This document shows, piece by piece, positions 50,478 through 62,309 of a stretch of 64,000 nucleotides of DNA. The notes beneath the pieces were generated by a model. That model ran no database searches. It was given only the letters and a program-made list of their open reading frames with translations, and was not told where the DNA came from. The translations under genes and the position numbers were made by a program. Location of the stretch: positions 17,906,001 to 17,970,000 of the forward strand of contig NC_135055.1 in assembly GCF_051014685.1 (NCBI RefSeq), read 5' to 3'. Position 1 is the first letter of the stretch. Each line of letters begins with the position of its first letter. The stretch is from Ptiloglossa arizonensis. Its lineage: Eukaryota > Arthropoda > Insecta > Hymenoptera > Colletidae.

Positions 50478-52262
50478 GTGTTTCGGAAAAATTTCAACCC
50501 CCAAAACGGTTTGCCTTTTCCTGGAGAGATCAAGAGGTCAAGAGTTAACAGAGATGATACACTTCTGGGAATTTTTTTCTCGAAATTTCTGAGACCTCTT
50601 CCAGTTAATGTACCTTCGTCGGAAAGAGTAGACTTTGGACCGATGATTGTATTTTTTTTTTTTTAGTTACAAACACGCAAAAATGATTAAGTTACTGGAA
50701 TTTCTCCGAGGGCTTTCCCCTCAGAAATATATACAATACTTTGTCACGGAGAGCGTCACTGAGTTCGCGGTTATTTAAAATTACGAAGGAAGAACATTTT
50801 GTTGGACGATAATGTAAATTTATCCTCGAGCGAGGGAGTTTTTCGAAATTCCTGGCAAAATGGCAAACGTTCGTTGGGAATGTTTTGATTTTTTTTTTAC
50901 GTTGAATGGCTAGTTAAAAATCAAAATACTCTATCGAAAGAGAATTCTTTATTTCGAGGACGAGTTGTTTACATGCGAAAAAGACTGTGAAAATTTCGTC
51001 CAAATCGATACACTGGTCTTCGAGATATCCTGTCCATCGATGATAAAAATACAGTTTCGAGGAAAACGCGTGCGAAATTTCAACGCGTGTGTTTACTTTA
51101 ATCGTAACGCTTGAACATTTGAACGATGGTGAATCACGTTTCGGGAAAATTTCACGCGGAAAATGCTTTGATTTTTCCAGGAAAGATTAATTCGATTCGT
51201 GAATCCTTTCTGACGAGAGGATTGCACAGATGTTGGTTCGTTGGTCGAAATTCGTCGACGAATAATTTGTTAGCCCCGTTTGGGGGCTGGGAATCGGGTC
51301 GCGCCCGCACCGGGGCTTCATTAACGCGTATGGTATTGTCATCGGTGGAAATTACGAAAAATTGCGATTGGAGGGATGAAAAATAGGGTGCAGAGACATG
51401 ATAAATTTTAGGGTGATTAAACACGAGTCCAGGGCTCGAATGTGCTTCTGTATCGATTAAATGCACAACGCAACGAAATATTATCGATAATTGGATGATC
51501 TCCCGTTGGAACGATGCGCAATACCTTAATGGCGTAATTAGGTGCTCGGTAAACAAATATTATGGCCACGAATGCGGTCGAGTTTATTCAACAAGGAACG
51601 GATGATATTTTCGAAGCTACGGCTACTTTTTAAAGAGTCCATTATTTGTTTATTAATTTAACCCAATTGCATCATTAGCGTATGTACGCGCAATTTTCCT
51701 GACCATTATCAGAGCGGCGACCTCGGTTACCTTCGTCCACATTGTGAGTGAATAATGTTGTCCGAGAACAGGATAATAGAATACACAATGTATTGTACAT
51801 TTTAGTTCTTTTATTTATATTTCAATTTACCGGTATGTTTTTGAAACACGTCTACCGTGTAGAAATTGCAGGTATTGTATAACTATGAAATGTTATTACC
51901 AAAGAAGAGGACAAAAAATATGTACGCATAAATATGCATATACGAATATTTGACTTTATTTTTAACTTTCAAAAAATCACCGAATTAACTTCCAGGTATA
52001 TTTTAAAATATTTATTCTTAGATTTAACAAAAAAAAATTTAATGATAACAATTTCCATTCTTTTTCTATCTTTGGTACGATGCAAATGGGTTAATAATTC
52101 ATATTCTAACAAAGGAACTACCGAACGACTTACTCGTCTCGTAATACGCTCTTATGCTTCCTTGTAATATACAAAGTTTCATAAATTCTTAAACGTTGCG
52201 AAACATTTCTGTGTTACAATATTATATTTATTCATACGTCTCGAAAAACTGTTTCAACTTCG

Positions 52263-52400
52263 CAATCAATTACCTCGGTATTATCCACGACGAAAATTAT
52301 ATTATTCTCCCGAATAATACCAATTACCAGATCTCGCTATGAAAAGATTGCCACGAGCTGTGTCACGAAAGAGATCGATGGAACCCCGTATAAATTAATA
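52263..52400 (+). repeat. Diverged relative of the foldback terminus
   Basis: The segment beginning CGCAATCAATTACCTCGGTA aligns with 54613-54735 in the left arm: CTCGGTA.TA.CCACGACGAA, then AATACC.ATTACCAG.TCTC, then GAGAT.GATGGAA. Similarity is roughly 70 percent by eye with small indels. The hairpin-forming halves (GGTATTATCC and GAATAATACC) are kept. No matching inverted partner was found nearby, so it looks like a solo end left by an older insertion of the same family. Confidence 0.65.
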
Positions 52401-53436
52401 CCGTATCATTGTACATCGATACGATACGAATCTCTTACTGGTAAATCGGCGCGAAAGTCAAACGTTCTTTCGTTACAATTTAATCAGCCCATAATTAAAT
52501 GGATCGTCGATAATGATCGTTCTAAAACAACCAACAAACGAATAATTCACGGGGCAAATAATCGTGGAATATCAACAATGTGGCGCGTAATTAAAATGGA
52601 AATTAATTACGCCGCAGTCGCGGCCAAGGTAGAGCTAGATGAATTAATGTTTGTAATCAACGCGCGAAATAATGAATTAAAAAGTTAGCTCGTTTCAACA
52701 ATCCGCCGACAGAAACTGTATCCAACTTCCGCGGAAGTGGAAGGCGAAGGAATGCGAAACGCATTTCCGGGCCCGCTCCGGTGCAGCATCGGCGACGTCC
52801 ACGACCTCGCGTACTTTTCCAAGGAAGCTCGAAAGCTGACGGAGCTTAGATTATTTTCATAACGGCGCGGTACGCGTAGCTGCGTTTATGAAGATCTCAC
52901 GCGACGCGAAAAATGACGCGCGACCGAAATTAATACCAGTCGCGAAGAGCTGGGAATCCACGCCTCCGTCTACCCCCCTGAATATTGAATTTTTTCACCA
53001 CCAATAACGCGTCCCGGAGTTTTATCCAGTGATCCGGTTTCGCAATCTATTAAAGCGACCCACGGGGAAATATTGAACACCTTTGCATAAATAAAATTGA
53101 AATTCGCGCTCGCCAATTGAGAGTACAAGGTTGGGTAATAGGTGAGTAGGTATATTATTATTTTTAAAAGGTTTGGATCAGTGGTTTGCGCACTGTTCGA
53201 TATTTATGGATTGTCGATTTGGAAGAAGGCATAGAAGAATTAAGTATGGTAGATAGCAAGTGGTCGAAATATTACAAAGTTAAATGAAATCTTTTGTCGC
53301 GTTAATTTATATAAAAATATTACCTTCGCGAGTATTTTATTCACCGAATTCTGAATCGATGGAACGTGCTGTCGGCAAGGGCCGGAACAAAGTGACGTAA
53401 ACGTGAAAAAATTATCGACAGAATATTCATGTTCGC

Positions 53437-53622
53437 GCCTTATTGTTTGATAATTTATACAAAAATGTTTCCATCGCGGCTACTACGCTCCGTTTATTCG
53501 AAATTAACGTATCATCGCCGAGGGTTGTAATAAAGGAGTGCAAACGATCAAAAAAATTGTTAAAATATTCGCCAGTACCTTATTGTTCGGTAATTTACGC
53601 AAAAACGATTCGATTCAAGGTT
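53437..53622. repeat. Two diverged copies, about 138-base unit
   Basis: CCTTATTGTTTGATAATTTA (53438) and CCTTATTGTTCGGTAATTTA (53578), both followed by a CAAAAA.G stretch, suggest a second copy of the unit. Confidence 0.5.
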
Positions 53623-53841
53623 AGCTGAAACGATCCATTCTCGTGTCTCTTTCATGGTACTATCGTCGCGAAGCGTTTAATAATTTTCGGCCACGCCATT
53701 CGCAGGAAGTGATTTCGCACTTTCGGTGTAATTTATGCCGCCCTTGGACACTCGTCCGGAAAAAAGTGGCGGCACGTGAAAATATTTAATGCCCCGAAGA
53801 CCGCCAAGGCGTAGAACTGAGGTTAACGTTAACTTTTTCAG

Positions 53842-53994
53842 GCGGAGCCAGCCCTGATGTACGACAGTGTGCAGGTGTTCGCCGTGGGATTGAGGACCCT
53901 GGAGCAGTCGCACGCGTTGAGGCCAGCGAATATCTCTTGCGAGATGGAGCACCCCTGGGACGGTGGACTGTCCCTCATCAACTACATAAACTCG
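53842..53994 (+). CDS. GRIK2-like: Kainate-type glutamate receptor, exon E (amino-terminal domain)
   Basis: Fifty-one codons, phase 0 at both ends. The start is AEPALMYDSVQVFAVGL, equivalent to TDAALLYDAVHIVSV in mammalian GluK2, and the end is DGGLSLINYINS, equivalent to GGRFMNFIKEA. The acceptor is AACTTTTTCAG ending at 53841 and the donor is GTGAGT at 53995. A sequon (NIS) is coded at 53929 and the Cys just after it (53938) is the expected disulfide partner of the first Cys of exon A. The next family block (the end of the amino-terminal domain and start of the ligand-binding domain) is not found in the remaining 10 kb, so the gene continues beyond the window. The foldback element begins about 530 bases after this exon. 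Confidence 0.95.
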
Positions 53995-54254
53995 GTGAGT
54001 TTCCGCGACTTACGTGCACGTGTACCTCTTTAAGAGATCGCGGACGTGTAATTTCGCGAAACTTGATCCTCGTTTTGCTCCTTTCGCGCGAAATCCACGT
54101 ACATTTACGAGCAGTTACGATAAGTAACATTTTTCTGGCGTCCGATAAGAAGTATTTGCGATACTGGTCCGCAAATGCGGCATTCGCAGGGCTACCGTCG
54201 TTTCTGAATCGAGTGGGTGGAGTAATAATTTTATTTCGAATCGATGGAGATTTT

Positions 54255-54500
54255 TTAATCGAAGAAAGGGAGAGGGTGAGAAAGTAGCCCTCGAAGAAAA
54301 TACTCACTTGTAATTGTTTACTAGGGTAAGATTTTTAAGTGGAACTTTAATCTTAGATTTGAGATACGTTTCATCGTTTTTCTTTTCGATAGAAAGATAT
54401 TGAGAGAGGGAAAGGGGTTGAAGATAGCCCTTGAAGAAAATACTCAGTTCGTAATTTTTTACTCAGGAGAAATTTTTAAGTGGAAATGGAATTTTTCAGA
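54255..54500. repeat. Two-copy tandem repeat abutting the foldback
   Basis: Both copies contain GTAGCCCTCGAAGAAAATAC or ATAGCCCTTGAAGAAAATAC and then ATTTTTAAGTGGAA. The spacing is about 152 bases. The second copy ends shortly before the left limit of the foldback homology. Confidence 0.7.
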
Positions 54501-54570
54501 GTTCTGTTTCTTTTTTCTCGTGTATTTTCGAGAATACCAATCATCAAACTATGATGTACTTCTCAATCAG

Positions 54571-55984
54571 TTTCAATTAATAGAAATCTTATTAATGCAA
54601 TATTCTAAATTCGCAGCCAATTAGCTCGGTACTACCCACGACGAATTATTGTTCGTCGCGAGTAATACCGATTACCAGGTCTCACCACGTGGAGGTTGCT
54701 GCGAGCGGAGACCCGGAGAGAGATAGATGGAATCAAAGTTCCATCGATCTCCCTCGATACGCAGTACAAACGAAATTACTAAACCATGGAGATGGAAGGA
54801 ATCAAAGTTCCTTCGATCTCCTGGTTTAGTCCTGCCGAGCAATTACATGATGGAAAAATGAGGCAAAATTGGGAAAGACGCGACGCGAACCGTGGAGTTG
54901 GTCTTACTAGGTCTATCCCGTTTCCCCTCAGTGGGCCCGATTCTCAAGGAAATGCGCGACGCCGTCCACTCCGAGGAGTGCCCCGTTTCTCCCAACTCCG
55001 CAGCCAGGAGCCACGCAGAGCGTGGACCTGACTCACGGAGGATGACGAAGAGAGGGTCTTATGGAACAAGGGCTTCCGCAGGGACCGGTGCGAACACCTG
55101 CCCCTGTGTTCGCAGCATGTTCTCTCTCAAAGCGGACGCACCAGAAGAGACGGCGATCGACCGTTCGGACCACCTACACGGCCGGTCACTTGCTTATGCA
55201 ACAAGCAGAGGTGGCCGGACTGAGAAACGAGCAAGCGAGCAAAAATAAGCTAAAGATTGGATAATTGCTCGGCAGATCACATTATTCGTACACGGTGGCC
55301 TTAATACTAACTTAGTCTAACCTTAAAATTATAGACGCTCGGAGGATGCGACGAAGCAGTCCTCTTCGTTCTTCTTTTTTCGATAAATCTAGCTAAAGTA
55401 GCCAAATGAAATTTGCAATAAATATTAAACAAGTCAAGACAAGATCAAAAGATCGACACGGTACGTGTGGGTTAATGGTTAAACACAGTTATGCAGTAAC
55501 GAAAGAAATAAACATGGAAAAACAAGTACAAATAAAAATCGGAGACCAAACAAAATAAATAAGAAAAAAAAATTAGAGGGAGGTCGCCAGTATTGACCAC
55601 CGCCTACCAACTGTCAGTACCGGTCACCAAGGGGTCCACCAGTGTCCGCGTGGTCCGTGGAGGGGGGCCAGATACCTAAAAAGGAAGAGATCCATCCATC
55701 TCCGTGGCTACCTGTGGAATGAAATTGTCGGTAACCGGCGGTTCTATATATAGCTCCTCGAAGGTGACTTACCCCTACTTCGACCGCCTTTGTTCCATCT
55801 AACCGAATATTTCAACAAATCGATGGCTTTTCAGCTATTGTTTGTACCAGGATATTGTTAACAATTGTTTAAACTATGTTTCGACGACGATTGTTAACAA
55901 TTATGATAAATAAACATCAAGGTATTGCGAAATCCGCGAAGATGAACGGTTTCTGCGTATGTTTGTTCGTCTGCGCGATTGTTA
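54571..55984 (+). repeat. Left identical arm of the foldback element
   Basis: This 1414-base arm is identical, as compared by eye, to the reverse complement of 57047-58460. It starts near TTTCAATTAATAG. The subterminal part carries three hairpins (54628-54669, 54720-54751, 54781-54827). The middle is GC-richer (54890-55240) with a 118-codon open frame that is mirrored in the other arm. The inner part has the palindrome CTATATATAG at 55744-55753. Confidence 0.9.
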
Positions 55985-57046
55985 TTAACATTTACGCATA
56001 TGCTGAATATTAATGTTACAGTATGCAATTTATGTATGCATTAAAACATTTGAAATTCAATTAATCACTTGTCTAGATAAAAAGAGATCATCGTAATGAA
56101 TACTTGTGAATCGATAATCGATCTCAACGGAAAATTCATTCGCGAACATACAATATTTCAACGAAATGAAATTTTAAGCTATTATTGATACTAGGATATT
56201 GTTAATAATTGTCTAATGTATGGTTCTACGGTGATTATTATTAATAATGATAAATAAACAAAAAGATATTGCGAAATCTCTGTAAGCACGTTTCGAATAT
56301 TAATGTTACAATATGCATTTTATTCATGGAATATACATCATTAATTAGTTTACAGAAATTAGTTTTGGTCGAAAATCGAGAAACATGTAAATACCAATCT
56401 TTTACTGTGATTTTCGATCAAAATTAACTAATTAAAATGATTTGTCTTGCATAAATAAATGCATATTGCATATATTAATATTCGGAACATGCGTAGATAT
56501 CATTAACAATCGTATGGAGGAACAAACATGGATAGAAACCGTTTACCTTTACAAATTTTGCAATATCTTGATGTTTATTTATCATTATTATTAATAACCG
56601 CTGTAGGACCATACATTAAACAATTATTGACAATGCCCTGATAAAAATAATGCCTTAAAATAACATTTCGTTGAAATATATTTTGTTCGCGAACGAATTT
56701 TTCGTCGAGGTTAACTGACACTGTCAAGGCTACACGTATCGATTGTCGATTCACAATTGTACAACACGATGATTTTTCTATCTAGAAAGACGAAAAATTA
56801 AATTACGGCGCTTTTAAATAAAAAATGCAACTTTTACGCGTATTGTCTAAATTACGAGAATTGAACAAATGCTAAATTAATGTACCTAATCAACAATTAT
56901 TACTTTCCATGCTTTAAAACTTTATGAAACATGTTTTTACTTCGAATCTTGAGCAAAATTAATTTCTATAGTCAAATTAATCATTCTTAATGAATAAATA
57001 GGATGCATACTGTAACATTAATATTCAGCACATGCTTAAATATTAG
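55985..57046. repeat. Diverged core of the foldback with four mirror-arranged motif copies
   Basis: A motif of about 180-230 bases running from ATATTTCAAC to AATATTAATGTTACA.TATGCA occurs four times. Two copies are in plus orientation (about 55808-56027 and 56152-56317) and two inverted (about 56464-56680 and 57004-57223). The outer pair mostly lies in the identical arms. The inner pair is diverged by many substitutions and small indels. The terminal loop is about 31 bases (56378-56408), flanked by GTCGAAAATC and GATTTTCGATC. Confidence 0.75.
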
Positions 57047-58460
57047 TAACAATCGCGCAGACGAACAAACATACGCAGAAACCGTTCATCTTCGCGGATT
57101 TCGCAATACCTTGATGTTTATTTATCATAATTGTTAACAATCGTCGTCGAAACATAGTTTAAACAATTGTTAACAATATCCTGGTACAAACAATAGCTGA
57201 AAAGCCATCGATTTGTTGAAATATTCGGTTAGATGGAACAAAGGCGGTCGAAGTAGGGGTAAGTCACCTTCGAGGAGCTATATATAGAACCGCCGGTTAC
57301 CGACAATTTCATTCCACAGGTAGCCACGGAGATGGATGGATCTCTTCCTTTTTAGGTATCTGGCCCCCCTCCACGGACCACGCGGACACTGGTGGACCCC
57401 TTGGTGACCGGTACTGACAGTTGGTAGGCGGTGGTCAATACTGGCGACCTCCCTCTAATTTTTTTTTCTTATTTATTTTGTTTGGTCTCCGATTTTTATT
57501 TGTACTTGTTTTTCCATGTTTATTTCTTTCGTTACTGCATAACTGTGTTTAACCATTAACCCACACGTACCGTGTCGATCTTTTGATCTTGTCTTGACTT
57601 GTTTAATATTTATTGCAAATTTCATTTGGCTACTTTAGCTAGATTTATCGAAAAAAGAAGAACGAAGAGGACTGCTTCGTCGCATCCTCCGAGCGTCTAT
57701 AATTTTAAGGTTAGACTAAGTTAGTATTAAGGCCACCGTGTACGAATAATGTGATCTGCCGAGCAATTATCCAATCTTTAGCTTATTTTTGCTCGCTTGC
57801 TCGTTTCTCAGTCCGGCCACCTCTGCTTGTTGCATAAGCAAGTGACCGGCCGTGTAGGTGGTCCGAACGGTCGATCGCCGTCTCTTCTGGTGCGTCCGCT
57901 TTGAGAGAGAACATGCTGCGAACACAGGGGCAGGTGTTCGCACCGGTCCCTGCGGAAGCCCTTGTTCCATAAGACCCTCTCTTCGTCATCCTCCGTGAGT
58001 CAGGTCCACGCTCTGCGTGGCTCCTGGCTGCGGAGTTGGGAGAAACGGGGCACTCCTCGGAGTGGACGGCGTCGCGCATTTCCTTGAGAATCGGGCCCAC
58101 TGAGGGGAAACGGGATAGACCTAGTAAGACCAACTCCACGGTTCGCGTCGCGTCTTTCCCAATTTTGCCTCATTTTTCCATCATGTAATTGCTCGGCAGG
58201 ACTAAACCAGGAGATCGAAGGAACTTTGATTCCTTCCATCTCCATGGTTTAGTAATTTCGTTTGTACTGCGTATCGAGGGAGATCGATGGAACTTTGATT
58301 CCATCTATCTCTCTCCGGGTCTCCGCTCGCAGCAACCTCCACGTGGTGAGACCTGGTAATCGGTATTACTCGCGACGAACAATAATTCGTCGTGGGTAGT
58401 ACCGAGCTAATTGGCTGCGAATTTAGAATATTGCATTAATAAGATTTCTATTAATTGAAA
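57047..58460 (-). repeat. Right identical arm of the foldback element
   Basis: The reverse complement of 54571-55984 with no indel and no mismatch seen. It carries the same hairpins in mirror order (58362-58403, 58280-58311, 58204-58250), the mirrored open frame at 57783-58139 and the CTATATATAG palindrome at 57278-57287. Confidence 0.9.
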
Positions 58461-61400
58461 TTGACTGAGAAGTACATCAGAGTTTGGTGATTGGTATCGA
58501 AAGAAAGTCAAATATTATTTGCACAAAGTTTCAGTTTGTCGAACAGTGTAAATAGAAAATAATGATTCCTTACAAACCTATCGTATAACTGTGTCGAATA
58601 AGTTTGTTCCAAAATAAATACGAACTAAAGAATTTTGCAAACGCTATGTTTGTCGAGATAAGATTCTTTACTGAATACTTCCGAGACTAATGTCAAGCGG
58701 TATGAAAGTTATTGCGTTATACGTTCAGAAATACTTGAATAAAGCCATGGAGATCTCTTGAAAGCGGAATTCAACGTTTCCTTGCGTTGGCAAAATATTA
58801 GATGGGAAATGCCTCGGAATGCTTATGATGGTTGTCGGAAATAATAAAAAAGGCCAGAAACTTTTAATTCGTTTTAATTTATCGTGTAAATTGAAAAAAT
58901 CCTTTGAGTACACATACGTATCGTTAAAAATAAGTATAAAATATATGAGAGCTCAGTGAAAAAGTGAATGAGAAGTTATTACGTAAAAACTAAAATGATG
59001 TAACGATTAATTCCGTCCAGAAAAAAATGAGAAAAGTTCGTCTTGATTACGATACAAGTTTCTATCGATATACATGCGGTATAAATAATTAAACGACTCG
59101 TGTAAACTGTGTTCGATGAATCTTTCAAACGATTTGAAAATAATAGAAAATTCCACGCTACGTAATATTTCCCAAGCGAGAAACGAAATCGTTTAAATAT
59201 TTGTACATAAATAAGTCTCGTTGGCCATAATCGTGACACGGTATTGTGGAGGAAAGCTTCACTCTTTATTACTCTAACCCGCTTTCAACAAACAACGACG
59301 TTTATCACGCGCACGAAGAAACCTACACTGTGGTTGGCGATAAATTACGAATGCAAAAGGATTGGACGAACGCCAAAAACTACTCTGGATAATCGCGAAC
59401 AGCGGTATCGAGTTCTTTCGGTGAACGAGGATCGAACAAATCATGGTTTATAAATTTGAAACAGGTCGAAGCTGAAAATGAAAAAAAAAAAATATCCATT
59501 AACGATACATCTTGATGCTACGGTTCCTACGACGGCTATAAAATATTATTCTTTTAAAATTCGGAAAATTTCGTTACACGAAAATTCAACACTTGATTGC
59601 CAATTGTTGCTCACAATGTCAATTGATTGTCCATCGTTGCGCCTTTTCGCGAAAATTCTCGTTGATTAACGTATCCCATTTCGCGTGTCGAATAACTCCG
59701 AGAATTCTGAATATAAAAAAATAAAATAAAAAAAAAAAAAAAAAAAACGATGGAAAGAATAAATTCAATACTCGGGGAAGATTACGTTCGCGAGAAAATT
59801 GTTCTCAAAATTCGTGCAGCTGTCAGTGAAAAATCGTGGCGGTCCGAGAAGCGAGTAAAAAAAAAAAATGAAAAAAAAAAACACGTAAAAACATGGCCCG
59901 ATCGAATATTAGGCGTTTCGACAATGTCGACGTGCATGTTAATTGGAATTTACGCGACTCTGACGCAATTCGAGCCCCGTGTAATGAAACTTCCAAAGCT
60001 AGTCGATTTCGATAATGAACAATCTCGTTAGGATCGGAAACGAGTAAATCAAACAGCTATAATTGCGGGGTGGGGCGCGCCTAATTGTAGCTGTTTCGCT
60101 ACTAACAGAATAATCGCGATGGCAATAACAGAACTAACGATGTTCTCGATAACTGATTTTATTTTGAAAACGTTCGACGCGCCTCCCTAACGTTGATGAC
60201 TTTTCGACCTAGGCGAAGGGCTCCGAAACTCGAAAATATCGATGGACACGATGGATAAATAAATTTCTATCTCAAAAACCGACGTCTAATTATTCGAGGA
60301 AGAAAACAAAATGAGTCTCGAATTAAGAGAGTAATTATATCGATAAAAAAAAAAACATTAAATTTATATATTTTTCTCCTGCGAAGCAATAATTGAATTA
60401 AAATGAAAACTAACAGACATATACCTCGTGCAACGTACTTCGATAAGATATTATTTTTCCAAGCAAGTTTTCATCGTTACTCCTAATATTATTTTATATA
60501 AAATTACCAGACCAGGAATAATATTACCCGCGTAATTTTCTCTCGCAGAAACTATTCCAACATTTCCTTCCAAAATCTTTTTCTCTTCCTATTTTGATCT
60601 CCCTGCAATACTATAATACGCAACGATCGAAGCAGAAATAATTTCCAGCTACAATACGCGATTCAAAGGATGCCGGGTTTCATTGTAGCCGTTTCACCGC
60701 TATTGTAATAATCGGTTCAGGCAATAACTGTGCTAATAACGTTCTCGATAAATGATTTTATTATTTTCCCTGTGTTTCATACGCGCGACAAGAATTGCAG
60801 ACACGTACGAATCATCGGCTCGCTAATGACAGGTTCCCGACCCTGGCCCTGTCGAGGGCACGAAAATTCGAACATACCGATGCATAATGCTCGAAATGCG
60901 GCAATATTCGGCCGCTTTGTGCGCCAGCCAGTGACAAGCTGAAAGCCAGTTTCTATAAATTTCAATCAACGTTTTACAACCGGTGCGCCCGCCCCCCGGG
61001 CCTGCGGTTCCGCAGGAGCTCGGATAAATTGTTTAATACAATAATGAACGGCTGCAAACCTGTCACCGCCATTGACCGCAAAACCTTCTGCGGTCTTGCT
61101 CCTCTTTTACAACGGATTCGTACCTTCCGATCGAAACACGGCCATTTTTGCGCGACAAATAATTAAAACTGTCAGAGAAATGGAAATACGTGGATTATTT
61201 CTCGTCGCGTTGAATACGTTCGTCAAAAGACCCTGAACGCAACTGGTATACCTCCGTTATTCGAAATTACAGGGCCGCAAAACGTTTGCAATGAACCACG
61301 GGAATAAAGGGACGGAATATTTAAACATCGGGTATAATTTGTGTCATCGAGCGCGGTTACAATATCGTACCGATCGAGGCGGGGTGAATAAATTTGATTC

Positions 61401-62309
61401 TCCCGATAGATCGTATTTATTAGTCCGACGCGGGTTATAATTCTAGATTATAATTTTTGTCGAACGAATAAAGCGTAGGAAAATTTATCTCCTCTCGTCG
61501 TTCGAAATTTGCGCGAAATTAAATGTTTCGTTAATCTTTGATAATTGGAAAAGGGTATCGATTTCTTTCGTAATCACGATCGTTTCAAAAGGACTCTCCG
61601 AAATCAAAATTCCGGTTAATCGACGTTCTACTGTACTTTCGATTTGGGATCTTTGTAAAATTGCATCCGTGGACATTCAATAAGAATAATTGATAATTTA
61701 AAGGGACAAAAACTTTGACCATTTTATACGTGATTTTTTTCGAAAATGTAACTATACATTGTCTACGAAGTTTTATATATACAATTGGTTGTTGACACTA
61801 GGTAAACACGAATTAATTCCGAGTTAGTTATTGTCACACCTTTAACGACGTTCGATAGTTTTCACCGCGAAAAACAGTCTCGGTTCCTTCGTAATCCAGA
61901 CGGTCCTCGTGCCCGAAGATCTTCCCTCCACACATTATGGACCACCATTAATTTAATAGCGGGATGGCTGAATTCCAATATCGGTGGTTCCCCTAATAGT
62001 CTCCAGATATTTGCACCGTCCCGCCTCCCTCGGATTCCGGGATGACAGAGTGCATACTTTCGTCGCGTAGGTGGACAACGGAATTTCGATTTACGACGCG
62101 TTACGTGCAATTTCCGTGTCCGAAGATAACGAGTAAGATTGAACAAGATGAACAGTTTTGTAAATGGAATTTTCTCAACCCCCCCACGATCCACTATCGC
62201 GACTTGATAACTTTCTGGGGGGATAATTCGATCATTCGACCAGCGACGAAGCTGAACATTGAACACCACAGGATTAGTCGAGTTTAGGGTAACGTAGAAT
62301 CGATCAACG

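Larger units (their letters stand above)
28654..53841 (+). other. 25.2-kb intron between exons D and E
   Basis: A GT-AG intron (GTAAGA ... TTTTTCAG). It contains the densest set of tandem arrays in the window, the mariner relic, the hammerhead candidate, a GA microsatellite and the diverged foldback end. All are listed separately. The stretches 30101-31784, 36267-38839, 39340-40869, 42243-44599, 44711-48594, 49191-50432 and 50475-52262 show no recognisable gene. Several open frames of 160-195 codons occur (41758-42243 plus, 36880-37437 minus, 47143-47730 plus) but none resembles a known protein. Confidence 0.85.
54528..58498. mobile_element. Nested foldback (long inverted repeat) element, about 4 kb
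   Basis: The region is one long inverted repeat that folds back on itself to a loop near 56378-56408. The outer arms 54571-55984 and 57047-58460 match base for base on one symmetry axis (coordinates sum to 113031). Flanking pieces 54528-54570 and 58461-58498 match at about 90 percent. Inside 56027/57004 the arms are clearly related but diverged, and the axis shifts by about 200 bases because of indels (about 160 extra bases in the right arm). No transposase-like reading frame is seen, so it would be a non-autonomous foldback or long-terminal-inverted-repeat DNA element. I found no convincing target-site duplication. The superfamily is unknown. Confidence 0.85.

Noticed and set aside
54571..58460. 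Assembly artefact explanation for the perfect palindrome
   Set aside because: Not fully excluded, but the diverged core, shifted axis and diverged outer flanks are not what a single fold-back read error would give.
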